Assembly (NCBI GenBank): GCA_022072165.1 | Contig: JAJVIF010000001.1 | Location: 1,630,575-1,694,574, forward strand | DNA length: 64,000 nt | Source of the DNA: a bacterium | Lineage (GTDB): Bacteria > JAJVIF01 | Direction: 5' to 3' | In this document: positions 1 through 8,577 of the stretch, in pieces | Position numbering within the stretch: position 1 is the first letter of the stretch | Layout: each line of letters begins with the position of its first letter | Notes under the pieces: generated by a model | What the model was told of the DNA's origin: nothing | Seen by the model: the letters and a program-made list of their open reading frames with translations, nothing else | Databases searched by the model: none | Program-made: the position numbers and the translations under genes

Positions 1-91
1 CGGCAACGAGTTCTACGGCACCTGGGTGACCCCGGGCACGGCACCCCGCCAGGATGTCGTGGTGCGACGCGGGACGTTCCAGTACCTGTAA
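1..91 (+). CDS. 3' end of an unidentified protein (partial)
   Basis: An open frame enters from the left edge and ends at a TAA at positions 89-91, giving only the last 29 residues (it begins GNEFYGTWVTPGTAP and ends FQYL). A strong terminator follows 24 bases later, which supports a real gene end. The fragment is too short to assign a family. The aromatic, Gly-rich and Val-rich character suggests beta structure, but that is only an impression. Confidence 0.6.
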   Translation, partial: GNEFYGTWVTPGTAPRQDVVVRRGTFQYL

Positions 92-115
92 GTCGCCGCC
101 GCTCCTGAACACACC

Positions 116-143
116 ACAGGGCACCCACCGGGTGCCCTGTTTT
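116..143 (+). terminator. Rho-independent terminator after the first partial gene
   Basis: A perfect 11-bp stem (ACAGGGCACCC with GGGTGCCCTGT) closes a 3-base loop and runs into TTTT at 140-143. It lies 24 bases after the TAA of the upstream plus-strand gene. The minus-strand gene that ends at 176 could also use it from the other side, although the T-run favours the plus strand. Confidence 0.85.
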
Positions 144-175
144 AGTGTGGGGAGCGATGGTGATGGAGCCAGAAG

Positions 176-1303
176 TTACACCGGCCCCAGCATCTCCAGC
201 GCCGTTAACGAGCAGCCCCGTTCCGGCGCCTGCTTCAGACGCCCTTCCAGCATCAGATGACCAGTCTCCAGCAGTCGTCCGACATCCTGCGTGTAGATTG
301 CCGCCACGCTGTCGACGTTGGCCAGGTCGCAAAAAGCGATCTGGCCCGACACTCCGGGTCCGACATCAGTCCCTGAAGCCGGGTCCACCACCCGGAGCCG
401 CATCCAGGGCGGCGCGACCAGCCCCTCCGCCGCGACATCACCGCTCACGGCTGCCCGGAGGCTCGCGCCATAGCACTGACTGGAGAGTTCGGTCATGCCG
501 TACTCACTCACCCAGTGACTGGCCTCAATGCCCAGGCGATGCCGGGCGGTCAGGGTTAGTTCAGCGGCGCTGTACCGCGCCACGAAGCCTTTGAAGCCCC
601 CGGTCTCCATCGCCCGGGATCCTGGCGGCAGGGGGGTAGTCCACTTCGACCGCTCGAGCCACCAGGAGAGCGCATAGGACGTCGTGGCGAGGAAGACCGG
701 CTGTCCGGCATCGCAGCAGTCCTGCAGCCGCGCTTCCAGTGCTGCGACATCGACGCCATCGGGGCGCAGGAAAAACGGGTCGGTGGTCGGCCCCAGTTGC
801 TCCGCGATGAGTCCCAGCATATGGGCGAGACTCGACTCCGGAATCACTTGCGGTGATGGCGCGAGATAGACCGGGACCAGACCCGCTGGAGCATCCGGCA
901 GCACACAGGTGCGAAACCAGCTCCAGGCGCTCTGTTCGTACAGCCGCAACTGGTGCATCCAGTGCTTCCCACGCCGTTCACCGGCCGTGGTGCCTGAGGT
1001 CAGAAAGCAGACTGCGGCTTCATCGGTGGGCCAGGTGAAGAGCGTGTGCTGCTTGAAGGCTTCGGCTGGCACCGAGGGAATGGACCGCCAGTCGCCATCC
1101 CACGACTCCGGAGTGATGCCCCGCTCGTCGCAGAGACGCTGGTACGGCACGATGCGGGCGTACTGCCAGGCGAAGAGTTCGCCAGCCAGGGCATTGAACG
1201 CGGTGTCGGGAGCCGGGGCGGGTCCGGGATGCTGGACCAGAAACGCCGCGACGGCTTCGAGCAGGGCTGGTGGTGCCGGGGCGGTCGCGCTGGAGCTGTT
1301 CAT
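176..1303 (-). CDS. LuxE-like acyl-protein synthetase family protein
   Basis: This 375-residue protein resembles the LuxE / acyl-protein synthetase branch of the adenylate-forming superfamily, whose known members activate an acyl group with ATP. Visible motifs in order are the Ser/Thr/Gly-rich phosphate loop LTSGTTAGERRGKH, a METGGFKG segment, the aromatic-EYGMTELSSQ motif typical of adenylating enzymes, and a late TGHLMLEGR that matches the GD-containing hinge region. I start it at the ATG at 1303, not at an earlier in-frame codon, because this ATG overlaps the stop of the upstream aminotransferase gene as ATGA, the usual sign of translational coupling. The paired gene suggests that the substrate is an amino or acyl compound handled by both enzymes. 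The substrate cannot be read from the sequence. No luxCD partner is visible. Confidence 0.75.
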   Translation of the reverse strand: MNSSSATAPAPPALLEAVAAFLVQHPGPAPAPDTAFNALAGELFAWQYARIVPYQRLCDERGITPESWDGDWRSIPSVPAEAFKQHTLFTWPTDEAAVCFLTSGTTAGERRGKHWMHQLRLYEQSAWSWFRTCVLPDAPAGLVPVYLAPSPQVIPESSLAHMLGLIAEQLGPTTDPFFLRPDGVDVAALEARLQDCCDAGQPVFLATTSYALSWWLERSKWTTPLPPGSRAMETGGFKGFVARYSAAELTLTARHRLGIEASHWVSEYGMTELSSQCYGASLRAAVSGDVAAEGLVAPPWMRLRVVDPASGTDVGPGVSGQIAFCDLANVDSVAAIYTQDVGRLLETGHLMLEGRLKQAPERGCSLTALEMLGPV

Positions 1304-2643
1304 ACTGTTGCCAGAACCGCGTCCAGTGTCGCCAGGACCCAGTCCCACTCCTCGTCAGACATGGTGAATGGTGGCGAGAGCGCCAGGACATGCCCTGCAG
1401 TCCCGCAGGGGAGGGTCAGCAGCCCCTGCTGCAGCAAACCTGCCACCAGGGCGTGTGCCCGGGTCCCATCCGGCATCCGGCTCACCGGATCCGCCACCAG
1501 GTCCAGACCCCACATTAACCCGCGACCCCGGACCTCGCCGATGACCGCGTACTTCGTGGCCAGTGCCTGCAGCCGTGGAGCCAGGCGCTCACCCGCCTCT
1601 GCCACTTGCCCTGGCCAGTTTTCGGCTTCCAGCGTCCGCAACATCGCCAGCGCCATCGCGCAGCCCAGCGGATGCCCCAGATAGGTGTATGTGTGGAGTG
1701 CTTCTCCCTGCGACACCGGCCACGCCTCCATCGCGGATGGCGTCCCGACGCAGGCCGACAGCGGAAAACCCCCAGTCAGCGCCTTCCCGACACACAACAG
1801 GTCCGGGATGACATCGTCATGCTCGCAGGCAAACCAGCGACCGGTCCGGCCAAACCCCGTGTAGATTTCGTCGAAAATCAGCAGCGCGCCGAACGCCGAG
1901 CAGAGATCCTTCAGGCCGCTCAGGAATCCCGACGGAGGCAGGATCATCCCGCCCCGTCCCTGCATCGGCTCGACGACCACCGCTCCGCAGGGAGTCCCGG
2001 CGGTCTCCAGATCCAGCATCGCTACCGCCACCGCCGCGAGACAGTCGGTGATGAGCTGATCGAGATCGGCGATCCCCGGCGGCAGACGATAGGGATCGGG
2101 ATACGGCACCCGTGCGACAGGCAGCGTCAGCTGCCGCGCGAAGGGTGCGCGAAAATCATCCCGACCACTCAGCGCCAGAGTCCCGTAGCTCAGGCCGTGG
2201 TAGCCCCCACTGAAAGTCACGACCCCCGGCTTCCCGGTCCGGAGATTGGCGGTCTTCAGCGCGGCTTCAATCGCATCCGCACCGTTGCTGCCCAGAATGC
2301 TGATACTCAGGTCTCCCGGCGCAATACGCGCGAGGGCTTCGAGGAGTTCAATCTTGACGGCACTCGGGTGGACATCTCCCATCCCATGCACCAGCAGCGT
2401 ACTCTGCTCTGCGATGGCCTGTAGCTGGTTCGGGGGACGATGGCCCAGCGCTGCCACGGCAAACGCGGCGGTGAGATCCAGGTAGCGATTGCCATCGACA
2501 TCCCAGACATTGCACCCTTCCGCGCGCTCCCAACAGATGGCACCCTGCTGCGCTGTCACATTGGGCGACTCCACAGCTGCCAGCCGCGCCAGCAGCGCGC
2601 GCGAAGCGGGTCCGGGTGGTGGGGTCACGACTTCAGGCAACAT
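1300..2643 (-). CDS. Class III pyridoxal-phosphate aminotransferase
   Basis: A 447-residue fold-type I aminotransferase of class III (the family of 4-aminobutyrate, ornithine and acetylornithine transaminases). Signatures seen are NGADAIEAALK (phosphate-cup region), GGYHGLSYGTLALSG, the VVVEPMQGRGG strand, DEIYTGFGRTG with the Asp that contacts the pyridine nitrogen, and CVGKALTGGFPLSA, whose Lys forms the PLP Schiff base. Length is normal for the family. It shares an ATGA overlap with the downstream LuxE-like gene, so the two are one transcription unit. The ATG at 2643 lies 7 bases after a TAGAAT hexamer and has no Shine-Dalgarno sequence, so the mRNA is probably leaderless. Closest by feel to GABA-type transaminases; the exact amino donor is inference. 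Confidence 0.9.
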   Translation of the reverse strand: MLPEVVTPPPGPASRALLARLAAVESPNVTAQQGAICWERAEGCNVWDVDGNRYLDLTAAFAVAALGHRPPNQLQAIAEQSTLLVHGMGDVHPSAVKIELLEALARIAPGDLSISILGSNGADAIEAALKTANLRTGKPGVVTFSGGYHGLSYGTLALSGRDDFRAPFARQLTLPVARVPYPDPYRLPPGIADLDQLITDCLAAVAVAMLDLETAGTPCGAVVVEPMQGRGGMILPPSGFLSGLKDLCSAFGALLIFDEIYTGFGRTGRWFACEHDDVIPDLLCVGKALTGGFPLSACVGTPSAMEAWPVSQGEALHTYTYLGHPLGCAMALAMLRTLEAENWPGQVAEAGERLAPRLQALATKYAVIGEVRGRGLMWGLDLVADPVSRMPDGTRAHALVAGLLQQGLLTLPCGTAGHVLALSPPFTMSDEEWDWVLATLDAVLATV

Positions 2644-2650
2644 AGCCGCG

Positions 2651-2656
2651 ATTCTA
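2651..2656 (-). promoter_or_regulatory. -10 hexamer TAGAAT, predicted leaderless promoter of the aminotransferase gene
   Basis: On the minus strand TAGAAT is followed by 7 bases and then the ATG at 2643, so transcription would begin at or next to the A of the start codon. No convincing -35 is seen. The same geometry recurs at other genes of this window. Confidence 0.55.
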
Positions 2657-2696
2657 CCCGCACCCGGTCACAAACCGGCCAGGAGGTCAGGCGCTC

Positions 2697-3113
2697 ATGT
2701 CTCTCTCAGATGCCCAGCGACAGGCCCGCGAAGCCCTCTGTCACGATCTGTATCAGCGCGCACCGCTCTTCGGGGCTCTCCACATCGATCCGCCAGTTTT
2801 GGCGGAGGAGTCCTGCTCGCAGCGCTGGGACTTTAGACCCGAGCATATGGGGATGAACCAGACGCTGCATGGCGGGATGATCACCGTCCTCGCCGACTCC
2901 CTCGCAGCTTTTGTCGTGATGATGGCGCTGGGTCGCGGGCAGATGACGACCACCGACCTGCAGGTGCAGTACCTCCGCCCCATCAACGCCCCGGCCATCG
3001 CCACCGGACGGCTCATCAAAGGGGGGAAAACCTTCGCGACTGTCGCCGTAGAAGTAACCGAAGAGGGGCGGGAAGTCGGAGCGCTGGTGATTCTCAAACT
3101 CCTGCTCCTCTGA
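2697..3113 (+). CDS. PaaI-family hotdog thioesterase
   Basis: A 138-residue single hotdog domain of the PaaI / YdiI type, which hydrolyses acyl-CoA thioesters. The helix motif NQTLHGGMITVLADS carries the HGG of the active site, and TTTDLQVQYLRPI is the usual central strand; both stand in the expected order and the length is typical. The ATG at 2697 is preceded by AGGAGG with a 10-base spacing. It is transcribed divergently from the aminotransferase gene across a 53-bp gap and convergently with dnaA. Substrate range is unknown; the neighbouring acyl-activating enzyme makes an acyl-CoA or acyl-carrier link possible, but that is inference. Confidence 0.9.
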   Translation: MSLSDAQRQAREALCHDLYQRAPLFGALHIDPPVLAEESCSQRWDFRPEHMGMNQTLHGGMITVLADSLAAFVVMMALGRGQMTTTDLQVQYLRPINAPAIATGRLIKGGKTFATVAVEVTEEGREVGALVILKLLLL

Positions 3114-3134
3114 CCGCATCACGCCACTGGTACG

Positions 3135-3169
3135 AACAGCAACGCACCCCGGGGGGGTGCGTTGCTGTT
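3135..3169. terminator. Strong hairpin between convergent thioesterase and dnaA genes
   Basis: A perfect 16-bp inverted repeat (AACAGCAACGCACCCC and its complement) is separated by GGG. It sits between the 3' ends of two convergent genes and would serve both. There is no true T-run on either side, so termination efficiency is uncertain. Confidence 0.75.
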
Positions 3170-3198
3170 GATACGCCAGAACGGTGGTGTACGCCGGG

Positions 3199-4632
3199 CT
3201 ACTTCGAATCAGGGACTTCCTCGCCCAGCAGGAGTCTGCGGACAAACTCCAGTTCCCGCTGCAACGTCTTTTCCATGGTGGCCCGCCCCTGAAAGCGCTC
3301 GATGGCATAGCTGACCGTGGAGTGGTCGCGATTCCCCATGGCACGACCGATCTCCGCCAGGCTCATGTTGGTCAGCTCCCTGGCGAAGAACATCACAATG
3401 TGTCGTGGATGCACGACCGCATTGGTGCGCCCACGGCCCAGCATGTCCGCCGGAGAAACCCGGTAGTGCTGGCAGACCACTTCCATGATGGTGTTGATGT
3501 CGTGATGCACCGAACGTCGGCTGGAAGAGGCGGTCGAGAGGAAGCCCTGGATCAGCTTTTCGATGTCATCCGCGGGGAGCGGGGCACCGCCGCGCAGCCC
3601 CTGCTGCGCCTGGAGCATCCGCAAACACCCCTCCAACGACCGGACATTGCCCGGCAGCCGCGTGGCGATCAGTTCCAGTGTGGAAGGCGCGACATCCAGC
3701 TTCCAGTCATGGGCTTTGGCCTGCAGCATCCGCATCCTCCCTGGCAGGGTCGGGCGACCCAGTTCAGCGAGCAGTCCCCCTTCCAGACGGGAGATCAGAT
3801 GCTCGGGGAAGGAGACCAGGTCCCTGGGACGCCGGTCGGCGGTCAACACCACCTGCCGTCCGCTGTCGAGGAAGCTCTTCAGCAGATGAGTAAACCCTTC
3901 CTGGCAGTTCGGTTTGTTCATCAGAAACTGGAGATCATCGATCAGCAGCAGGGACTGCTGCAGCTGCCGGTCCCGGACCCGCTGCGTGTCGCGGGTGCGG
4001 ATCGATTCGATGTGCTCGTTGGCATAGTCTTCTGCCGAGACGACCTGAACGCTCCCCTGCCCACCACGGGCCAGCCAGGCATTGGCGATGCCGTGGAGGA
4101 GATGCGACTTGCCCAGTCCGGTGGTGCCAAAGAGGTATAACGGGTTGTACATCCGGCCCGGATCCGTCGCTGCGGTCATCGCTGCTGCCAGCGCCAGACG
4201 ATTCGCTTCGTCTTCGACGAATGCCCCGAAGGTCAGATGCGGATTCACCCCCGGCAGCGGCGCAGGGGGCGCACCGTGGACGCCCTCCTGGGACGGCAAC
4301 AGCGTCTGCTTCCGCTGGGAGATGGCGTCCCGCTTGCGGCGGGCGAAGTCATTGAACTGCGCCTCAGGAGCCTGCTCCACCACGAACTCCACCTGCATGG
4401 GAGTCTGCAGCAGCGCGGAGAAGACCTCGCTCAGCCGGGCCCGCTCATCGCGCCCGAAGACTTCGCGCAGGTACTCGTAGGGCAGAGCAATGGTCACCTT
4501 ATCGCTATCAATAGCCTTGAGCTGGGCCATCGCCTGGAGCGCCTGAAACAGGGCATCAGTCGACGTGCCGGCCAACTGATCAAGGGCGGCCTGCCATATA
4601 GCGGCGGCGTTAAGGGGGGAGGGGTCAGCCAT
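3199..4632 (-). CDS. dnaA: Chromosomal replication initiator DnaA
   Basis: A 477-residue DnaA, the AAA+ ATPase that binds DnaA boxes and opens the origin. Domain I occupies roughly residues 1-80 and a Pro-rich linker follows to about 130. Domain III has Walker A GTTGLGKSH (169-177) and Walker B LLLIDD (228-233). Domain IV carries the DNA-recognition signature as MGNRDHSTV, close to the usual GGRDHSTV. The Walker A Ser in place of the common Thr is conservative. Length and domain order are normal. The ATG at 4632 gives a standard domain I start. The upstream gap holds DnaA boxes, so autoregulation and origin function nearby are likely. Confidence 0.98.
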   Translation of the reverse strand: MADPSPLNAAAIWQAALDQLAGTSTDALFQALQAMAQLKAIDSDKVTIALPYEYLREVFGRDERARLSEVFSALLQTPMQVEFVVEQAPEAQFNDFARRKRDAISQRKQTLLPSQEGVHGAPPAPLPGVNPHLTFGAFVEDEANRLALAAAMTAATDPGRMYNPLYLFGTTGLGKSHLLHGIANAWLARGGQGSVQVVSAEDYANEHIESIRTRDTQRVRDRQLQQSLLLIDDLQFLMNKPNCQEGFTHLLKSFLDSGRQVVLTADRRPRDLVSFPEHLISRLEGGLLAELGRPTLPGRMRMLQAKAHDWKLDVAPSTLELIATRLPGNVRSLEGCLRMLQAQQGLRGGAPLPADDIEKLIQGFLSTASSSRRSVHHDINTIMEVVCQHYRVSPADMLGRGRTNAVVHPRHIVMFFARELTNMSLAEIGRAMGNRDHSTVSYAIERFQGRATMEKTLQRELEFVRRLLLGEEVPDSK

Positions 4633-4681
4633 CCTGCGCGTTACCCGTCACCTGGAATGAGTTGAGGTCCGTGGGGAGACC

Positions 4682-4690
4682 TGTGGATTA
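4682..4690 (-). promoter_or_regulatory. Near-consensus DnaA box (TAATCCACA)
   Basis: One mismatch to TTATCCACA, on the minus strand, 50 bases upstream of the dnaA ATG. At this place it could act in dnaA autoregulation. Confidence 0.5.
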
Positions 4691-5044
4691 GTGTTGAGAC
4701 TTCTCCACGAGTTCTGAACACCCGCTTGGCGACTCCCCGTCCTGGCTGACTTCCGCCGATGGTGAAGCCGGGAGGCGGTTCGCTAGAACCGCTTCCCATG
4801 CGGCAATCGGCAAAGGCGCCGCGGGAAGGAGCCCCGAGTCTACACCCCTCCTCCCCCCGGTGCAAGCAACAATGCAGATTCTCTTAAAGCCGGCGGACTC
4901 CTCTCCCTGAAGCGATGCCTCCGCTATGTCTTCCGGCCTGCAGCGGTGGGTCGCAATGGACCTCTTGATCAGCCAACATCAGACTCAATCTCCTGCGGTT
5001 TGCCGCCCTCCGAAAGGCGTCTGACGGAAGGTTGTGGTGCGGAG

Positions 5045-5053
5045 TTATCCACA
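5045..5053 (+). promoter_or_regulatory. DnaA box TTATCCACA (perfect consensus)
   Basis: Exact match to the Escherichia coli type R1 box, 413 bases upstream of the dnaA start codon in the gap. A near-consensus partner in opposite orientation lies at 4682-4690. Confidence 0.75.
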
Positions 5054-5238
5054 GTCTCGGCCCCCCGCACCATACCGCTTTATGTCGCCCCGAGACCCGC
5101 CCTTGACATTCCCTCCCTTCTCTGGTCCCTCGGCTTGTGACCCATCATCTTGCCCGATAGCCATCACCCTGGCTGCCTCTGTAGCACCCCTGTTGTTCTG
5201 ATTAAAACCGCGCCAACCTGCTGCCATTTCATCACGGC

Positions 5239-5244
5239 TATCAT
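5239..5244 (+). promoter_or_regulatory. -10 hexamer TATCAT, predicted leaderless promoter of the 5252 operon
   Basis: TATCAT ends 7 bases before the ATG at 5252 and no Shine-Dalgarno sequence is present. This supports the chosen downstream start for the first gene of the operon. Confidence 0.5.
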
Positions 5245-5251
5245 CCTCCCC

Positions 5252-6268
5252 ATGACCGCGCACCCCCCTGTCCCACGCTATCCGGAGCTCGATCTCTCCG
5301 CCCTGCAACTCCAGCCCATCGCGACCCGGGAGCACAAAGTCCGGGCGGCCGATTTCGTCGATGTCAAGTCCCTGGATCGCGCCGCCGGGGCCTTTCTGTG
5401 GGATGCCCTCCCCGATCAGTTTGCTGGCATCGACCTCCGCGACACCGCCCGCCACCTGGTGGACTGCCTCGCCCATGGCTGGCCGGTGGTCCTGACCACG
5501 GGTGCCCATGTTGTGAAAGTCGGTGTCTCCCCCTATCTGATCGACTGGATCCAGCGGGGGGTCCTCTCGGTCATCGGTGTGAACGGCGCCTTTTTGGTCC
5601 ACGATGTCGAGATTGCCACCTATGGCGAGACCAGCGAATGGGTCGGCAAAACCATTGTCGATGGCCGGTTCGGCATGGCTCAGGAGACGGGCGCGATCCT
5701 GAATGACGCCTTCAACACCGGCGTTCCGGCAGGACTCGGCCTCGGCGAAAGCATTGGCTATGCCCTCGCCAGCGGCGCGGTCCCCACCCCCTTTGGCCAT
5801 CTGTCGGTCCTCCGGGCGGCGTATGAAGCCGGGATGCCCTTCACCGTCCATCTCGCCCTCGGTACCGATGTCTATCACTACTACCCCACCGCCGATGGGG
5901 CGATTCTTGGGGCTGGCACCATGCGGGACTTCCGCATCTTCGCCAAAGTCCTGACACAACTCACCGAGGGTGGACTCCTCTGGAATCTGGGGAGCGCGGT
6001 CATCATGCCGGTCGTGATCGAAAAGGCTCTCGCGGTCGCCCAAAACCTGGGCCATAAGCCAGGACCCATCTGGGGCGTGAATTTCGACATGCAGGTGCAT
6101 TACCGCTCCAATCTCAATCCTGTGACGCGGGCCAAAGAGGTTGGCGGACGCGGGATGCACATCATCGGACATCACGAGCTCCTGGTGCCGTTGCTGTGGC
6201 ATCTGGTGGAGTCTGAGTGCCTCCGGCGTGGCGTCACACCCTCTCCCATCCGCCATAATGCGACCTGA
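5252..6268 (+). CDS. Deoxyhypusine-synthase-like family protein
   Basis: A 338-residue protein with the look of the bacterial branch of the deoxyhypusine synthase fold: an NAD-binding type core with GAHVVKVGVSPYLIDW, VIGVNGAFLVHDVEIA, GLGESIGYALASGA and VHLALGTDVYHYYP. True deoxyhypusine synthases modify eIF5A, which bacteria lack. The usual active-site lysine segment (PDEAVSWGK-like) is not visible, so the reaction is unknown and may differ. I start at the ATG at 5252, which has a TATCAT -10 seven bases upstream; the frame stays open upstream for another 34 codons, but that stretch reads as low-quality sequence. The stop overlaps the next start as TGATG, so it is the first gene of a coupled operon. 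Confidence 0.7.
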   Translation: MTAHPPVPRYPELDLSALQLQPIATREHKVRAADFVDVKSLDRAAGAFLWDALPDQFAGIDLRDTARHLVDCLAHGWPVVLTTGAHVVKVGVSPYLIDWIQRGVLSVIGVNGAFLVHDVEIATYGETSEWVGKTIVDGRFGMAQETGAILNDAFNTGVPAGLGLGESIGYALASGAVPTPFGHLSVLRAAYEAGMPFTVHLALGTDVYHYYPTADGAILGAGTMRDFRIFAKVLTQLTEGGLLWNLGSAVIMPVVIEKALAVAQNLGHKPGPIWGVNFDMQVHYRSNLNPVTRAKEVGGRGMHIIGHHELLVPLLWHLVESECLRRGVTPSPIRHNAT

Positions 6269-7308
6269 TGCTGCCGCCCCTCCCCTCATCGCCAGCGGAC
6301 CTCGTCCCCTGGCTGGAAGCCGCCCTGCCGCTCCTGGAGGGTCTCTCCACCCTGATCTGCGGCGACCTGTTGCTGGATGAATACCTTTATGGCGCAGCGG
6401 ACCGCATTTCACCTGAAGCCCCGGTCCCTGTCGTTCGCCTGACCTCCTCCGAAATGCGCCTTGGTGGCGCCGGCAATGTCGCCCGCAATGTGGCCGCGCT
6501 CGGTGGTGTCCCGCACCTCGTGGGAGTCGTGGGGCCCGACGCCACGGGCACCGACATCGCCACAATCTGGGCAGCAGAATTCGGAGACTCCACAGCCACC
6601 CTCCTCACCGATCCGGAGCGGGTTACCCCCCGCAAAACCCGGGTCCTCGTCGGCACCCAGCAACTCCTCCGCCTCGACCTGGAACCCGCCCAGATCCCGG
6701 AAACCACGGGCTGGAGGGCGATGGCCACCGCCCTGGAGTCCCAGGCGGCCCAGTGCCAGGTCACGCTCTTTAGCGACTATCAGAAAGGGACCCTGGGTCC
6801 GCAGGGCATTCCCGCCCTTGTCGCGGCGGTCACCCGGTCCGGACATCCGGTCCTCGTGAATCCGAAGCCCGCTTCCGCCGCCGCCTTTCGGGGCGCAACC
6901 CTTCTGAGCGTGAACCGGAGCGAAGCTCTGGGACTCCTGCCAGTGGATCAGCGACCCACCGACCCGGTGCTGGCCGGTCCGCAACTGCGGCAGCATCTGG
7001 GCATCGACGCCCTGCTGATCACTCAAGGGGCCGCTGGCATGACACTTTTCACCGACGAGGGGAGCTGGCAGATGCCTTCTGTCGCCAGCGAGGTTTTTGA
7101 TGTCGCCGGTGCCGGCGACACAGTCCTCGCCGCACTCGGGCTCGCCACAGGCGCTGGCTGGCCACTGCCCGCCGGGATGCTCCTCGCGACCTATGCCGCC
7201 GGCGTGGTGGTCCGTAAAGTCGGTGTTGCGACTCCCCAGCCTGCCGAGATCCTGGCCCTGGCGACTCAACGCCCCCTGATCCCGCACTGGGATCCTCATC
7301 GCGCATGA
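6268..7308 (+). CDS. rfaE1: D-glycero-beta-D-manno-heptose-7-phosphate kinase (RfaE domain I type)
   Basis: A 346-residue PfkB-family sugar kinase. The segment DRISPEAPVPVV together with GGAGNVARNVAALGG is diagnostic of the kinase half of RfaE/HldE, which phosphorylates heptose 7-phosphate on the way to ADP-heptose for lipopolysaccharide core. The catalytic GAGDT motif with its Asp base is present near the C terminus (FDVAGAGDTVLAAL). Length fits a stand-alone kinase, so the adenylyltransferase half must be encoded elsewhere. It overlaps the upstream gene by one base (TGATG) and the downstream DUF3084 gene by ATGA. Its presence argues for an outer membrane with a heptose-containing glycolipid. 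Confidence 0.9.
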   Translation: MLPPLPSSPADLVPWLEAALPLLEGLSTLICGDLLLDEYLYGAADRISPEAPVPVVRLTSSEMRLGGAGNVARNVAALGGVPHLVGVVGPDATGTDIATIWAAEFGDSTATLLTDPERVTPRKTRVLVGTQQLLRLDLEPAQIPETTGWRAMATALESQAAQCQVTLFSDYQKGTLGPQGIPALVAAVTRSGHPVLVNPKPASAAAFRGATLLSVNRSEALGLLPVDQRPTDPVLAGPQLRQHLGIDALLITQGAAGMTLFTDEGSWQMPSVASEVFDVAGAGDTVLAALGLATGAGWPLPAGMLLATYAAGVVVRKVGVATPQPAEILALATQRPLIPHWDPHRA

Positions 7309-8549
7309 GCACCTCGTTCCTCTGGCTGGCGGCGATTCTGACGCTGGTAAGCGCGCTGGTGGCCTACCTGGGAGACCTCCTCGGGCGCCATGTCGGCAAA
7401 CGCAAGATCAGCCTCTTCAAGCTGCGCCCCCGCGATTCCGCCATCGTCGTGACATCCCTGACTGGCGGACTCATCACCCTCTTCACGATCGGCGTGCTGC
7501 TGCTGAGTAATGCGTCGCTGCAGCAGATGGCGAAGTCCGCCGATGAGGTCCTCCGCCTCCAGCAGGAGGCCCGGACAAAAATTCGGGAGGCCGAAGCGCA
7601 GATCGCCGAATCCCAGCGGCAGATCCAGGTCGCACAGGATCAGCAGGCTTCGCTGCTAAAGGAAATCGAGCGGATCAACACCACTGCTGAAGAATCACGA
7701 CAGGAACTGGCCCGGCTGGAAGCAGAAAATCAGACGGTCCAGCAGGACAACGCCACCCTCCGCCAGCAATCCACCAGTCTCACCAACCGCATCACAGAAC
7801 TGACCCGTCGCCGCACGCAACTCGCCCGTGAAATCGAGGCGAATTCCAGTTACATCCTCGAGCAGGAAACGGCCATCGCGCAGCTCCGGAAGGAAACCTC
7901 ACAGCTTGCTCAGACTGTTGAAGCGTACAAAGAAGGCGACATCGTCATCACCGATGGCACCACCCTCGCCAGCGAGTACCTCGCGACTGATCTGACGGTC
8001 GCCCAGTTCCAGACTGCGCTCCTCGCCCTGCAAAAGGAAGTCCGGCTCCCGGCACGACTGGCCGCTTCCTGGCCGACCGCCGAAGCGGTGCGGGTCGCCC
8101 ATGAAGCCCTGCTCCACCGTGCTCCGGATCGACGGGCAGCGGTTATCCTCGAGGCCGGACAGAACACCCTCCTGGGGGGGACGGTCCCGATCCGCTTGCG
8201 GGTAGTCCCCGACACGATCGTCTTTGCCCGCGATGACATCATTCATCTGTGGCGGCTTGAAAAGCGTCCGACCTATGAGGAAGCGGATGAAGCCGCCCGC
8301 TTCATCCTCCCCCTGATCAGCGAGAAAGCTATCGCCCGCGGCAGCATTCCCCTCATGGGGGACCGTCGCATCACCCAGTTCGACTCCCTCAGCCTCGCCC
8401 AGTTCCTGCAGGACCTCCTGGCCACCCCCGCCCCGGCGTACATCGCCTTCCAGGCCACCACCGACATCGGCGTGCTGGACCCCCTCCTGGCCGATGTCAA
8501 TCTCACCTGGCGCATCCTCCCGGCCAGTCCCACGGCACCGGCGGAGTGA
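7305..8549 (+). CDS. DUF3084 family membrane-anchored coiled-coil protein
   Basis: A 414-residue protein with two N-terminal membrane segments (about residues 5-24 and 47-68). Between them lies the family signature AYLGDLLGRHVGKRKISLFKLRPR. A long Gln/Glu-rich coiled coil (about 75-210) and a globular C-terminal domain follow. This is the DUF3084 architecture known from cyanobacteria and several deep-branching phyla; its function is not established. The topology suggests a cytoplasmic or periplasmic rod anchored at the inner membrane. It begins with an ATGA overlap on rfaE1 and is part of the same operon. Confidence 0.85.
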   Translation: MSTSFLWLAAILTLVSALVAYLGDLLGRHVGKRKISLFKLRPRDSAIVVTSLTGGLITLFTIGVLLLSNASLQQMAKSADEVLRLQQEARTKIREAEAQIAESQRQIQVAQDQQASLLKEIERINTTAEESRQELARLEAENQTVQQDNATLRQQSTSLTNRITELTRRRTQLAREIEANSSYILEQETAIAQLRKETSQLAQTVEAYKEGDIVITDGTTLASEYLATDLTVAQFQTALLALQKEVRLPARLAASWPTAEAVRVAHEALLHRAPDRRAAVILEAGQNTLLGGTVPIRLRVVPDTIVFARDDIIHLWRLEKRPTYEEADEAARFILPLISEKAIARGSIPLMGDRRITQFDSLSLAQFLQDLLATPAPAYIAFQATTDIGVLDPLLADVNLTWRILPASPTAPAE

Positions 8550-8577
8550 TCGGGCAGGAGGAGTACCATCCCCGGCT

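Larger units (their letters stand above)
4633..5251. other. dnaA upstream gap, candidate oriC
   Basis: A 619-bp gene-free stretch between dnaA and a divergent operon. It contains a perfect DnaA box TTATCCACA at 5045-5053, a one-mismatch box on the minus strand (TGTGGATTA, 4682-4690) and a weaker one (TTCTCCACG, 4701-4709). A hairpin with 11-bp arms and a GCTA loop lies at 4771-4796 in the dnaA leader. A short AT-richer patch is seen near 4870-4888 and another at 5197-5208. Boxes plus the dnaA position are the usual bacterial origin arrangement, but only two good boxes and no long AT-rich unwinding element are visible, so the call stays tentative. Confidence 0.45.

Noticed and set aside
5045-6565. 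Long minus-strand open frame (506 codons) opposite the deoxyhypusine-synthase-like gene
   Set aside because: Shadow of the GC-rich coding strand; no motif, and the plus-strand protein has clear family features.
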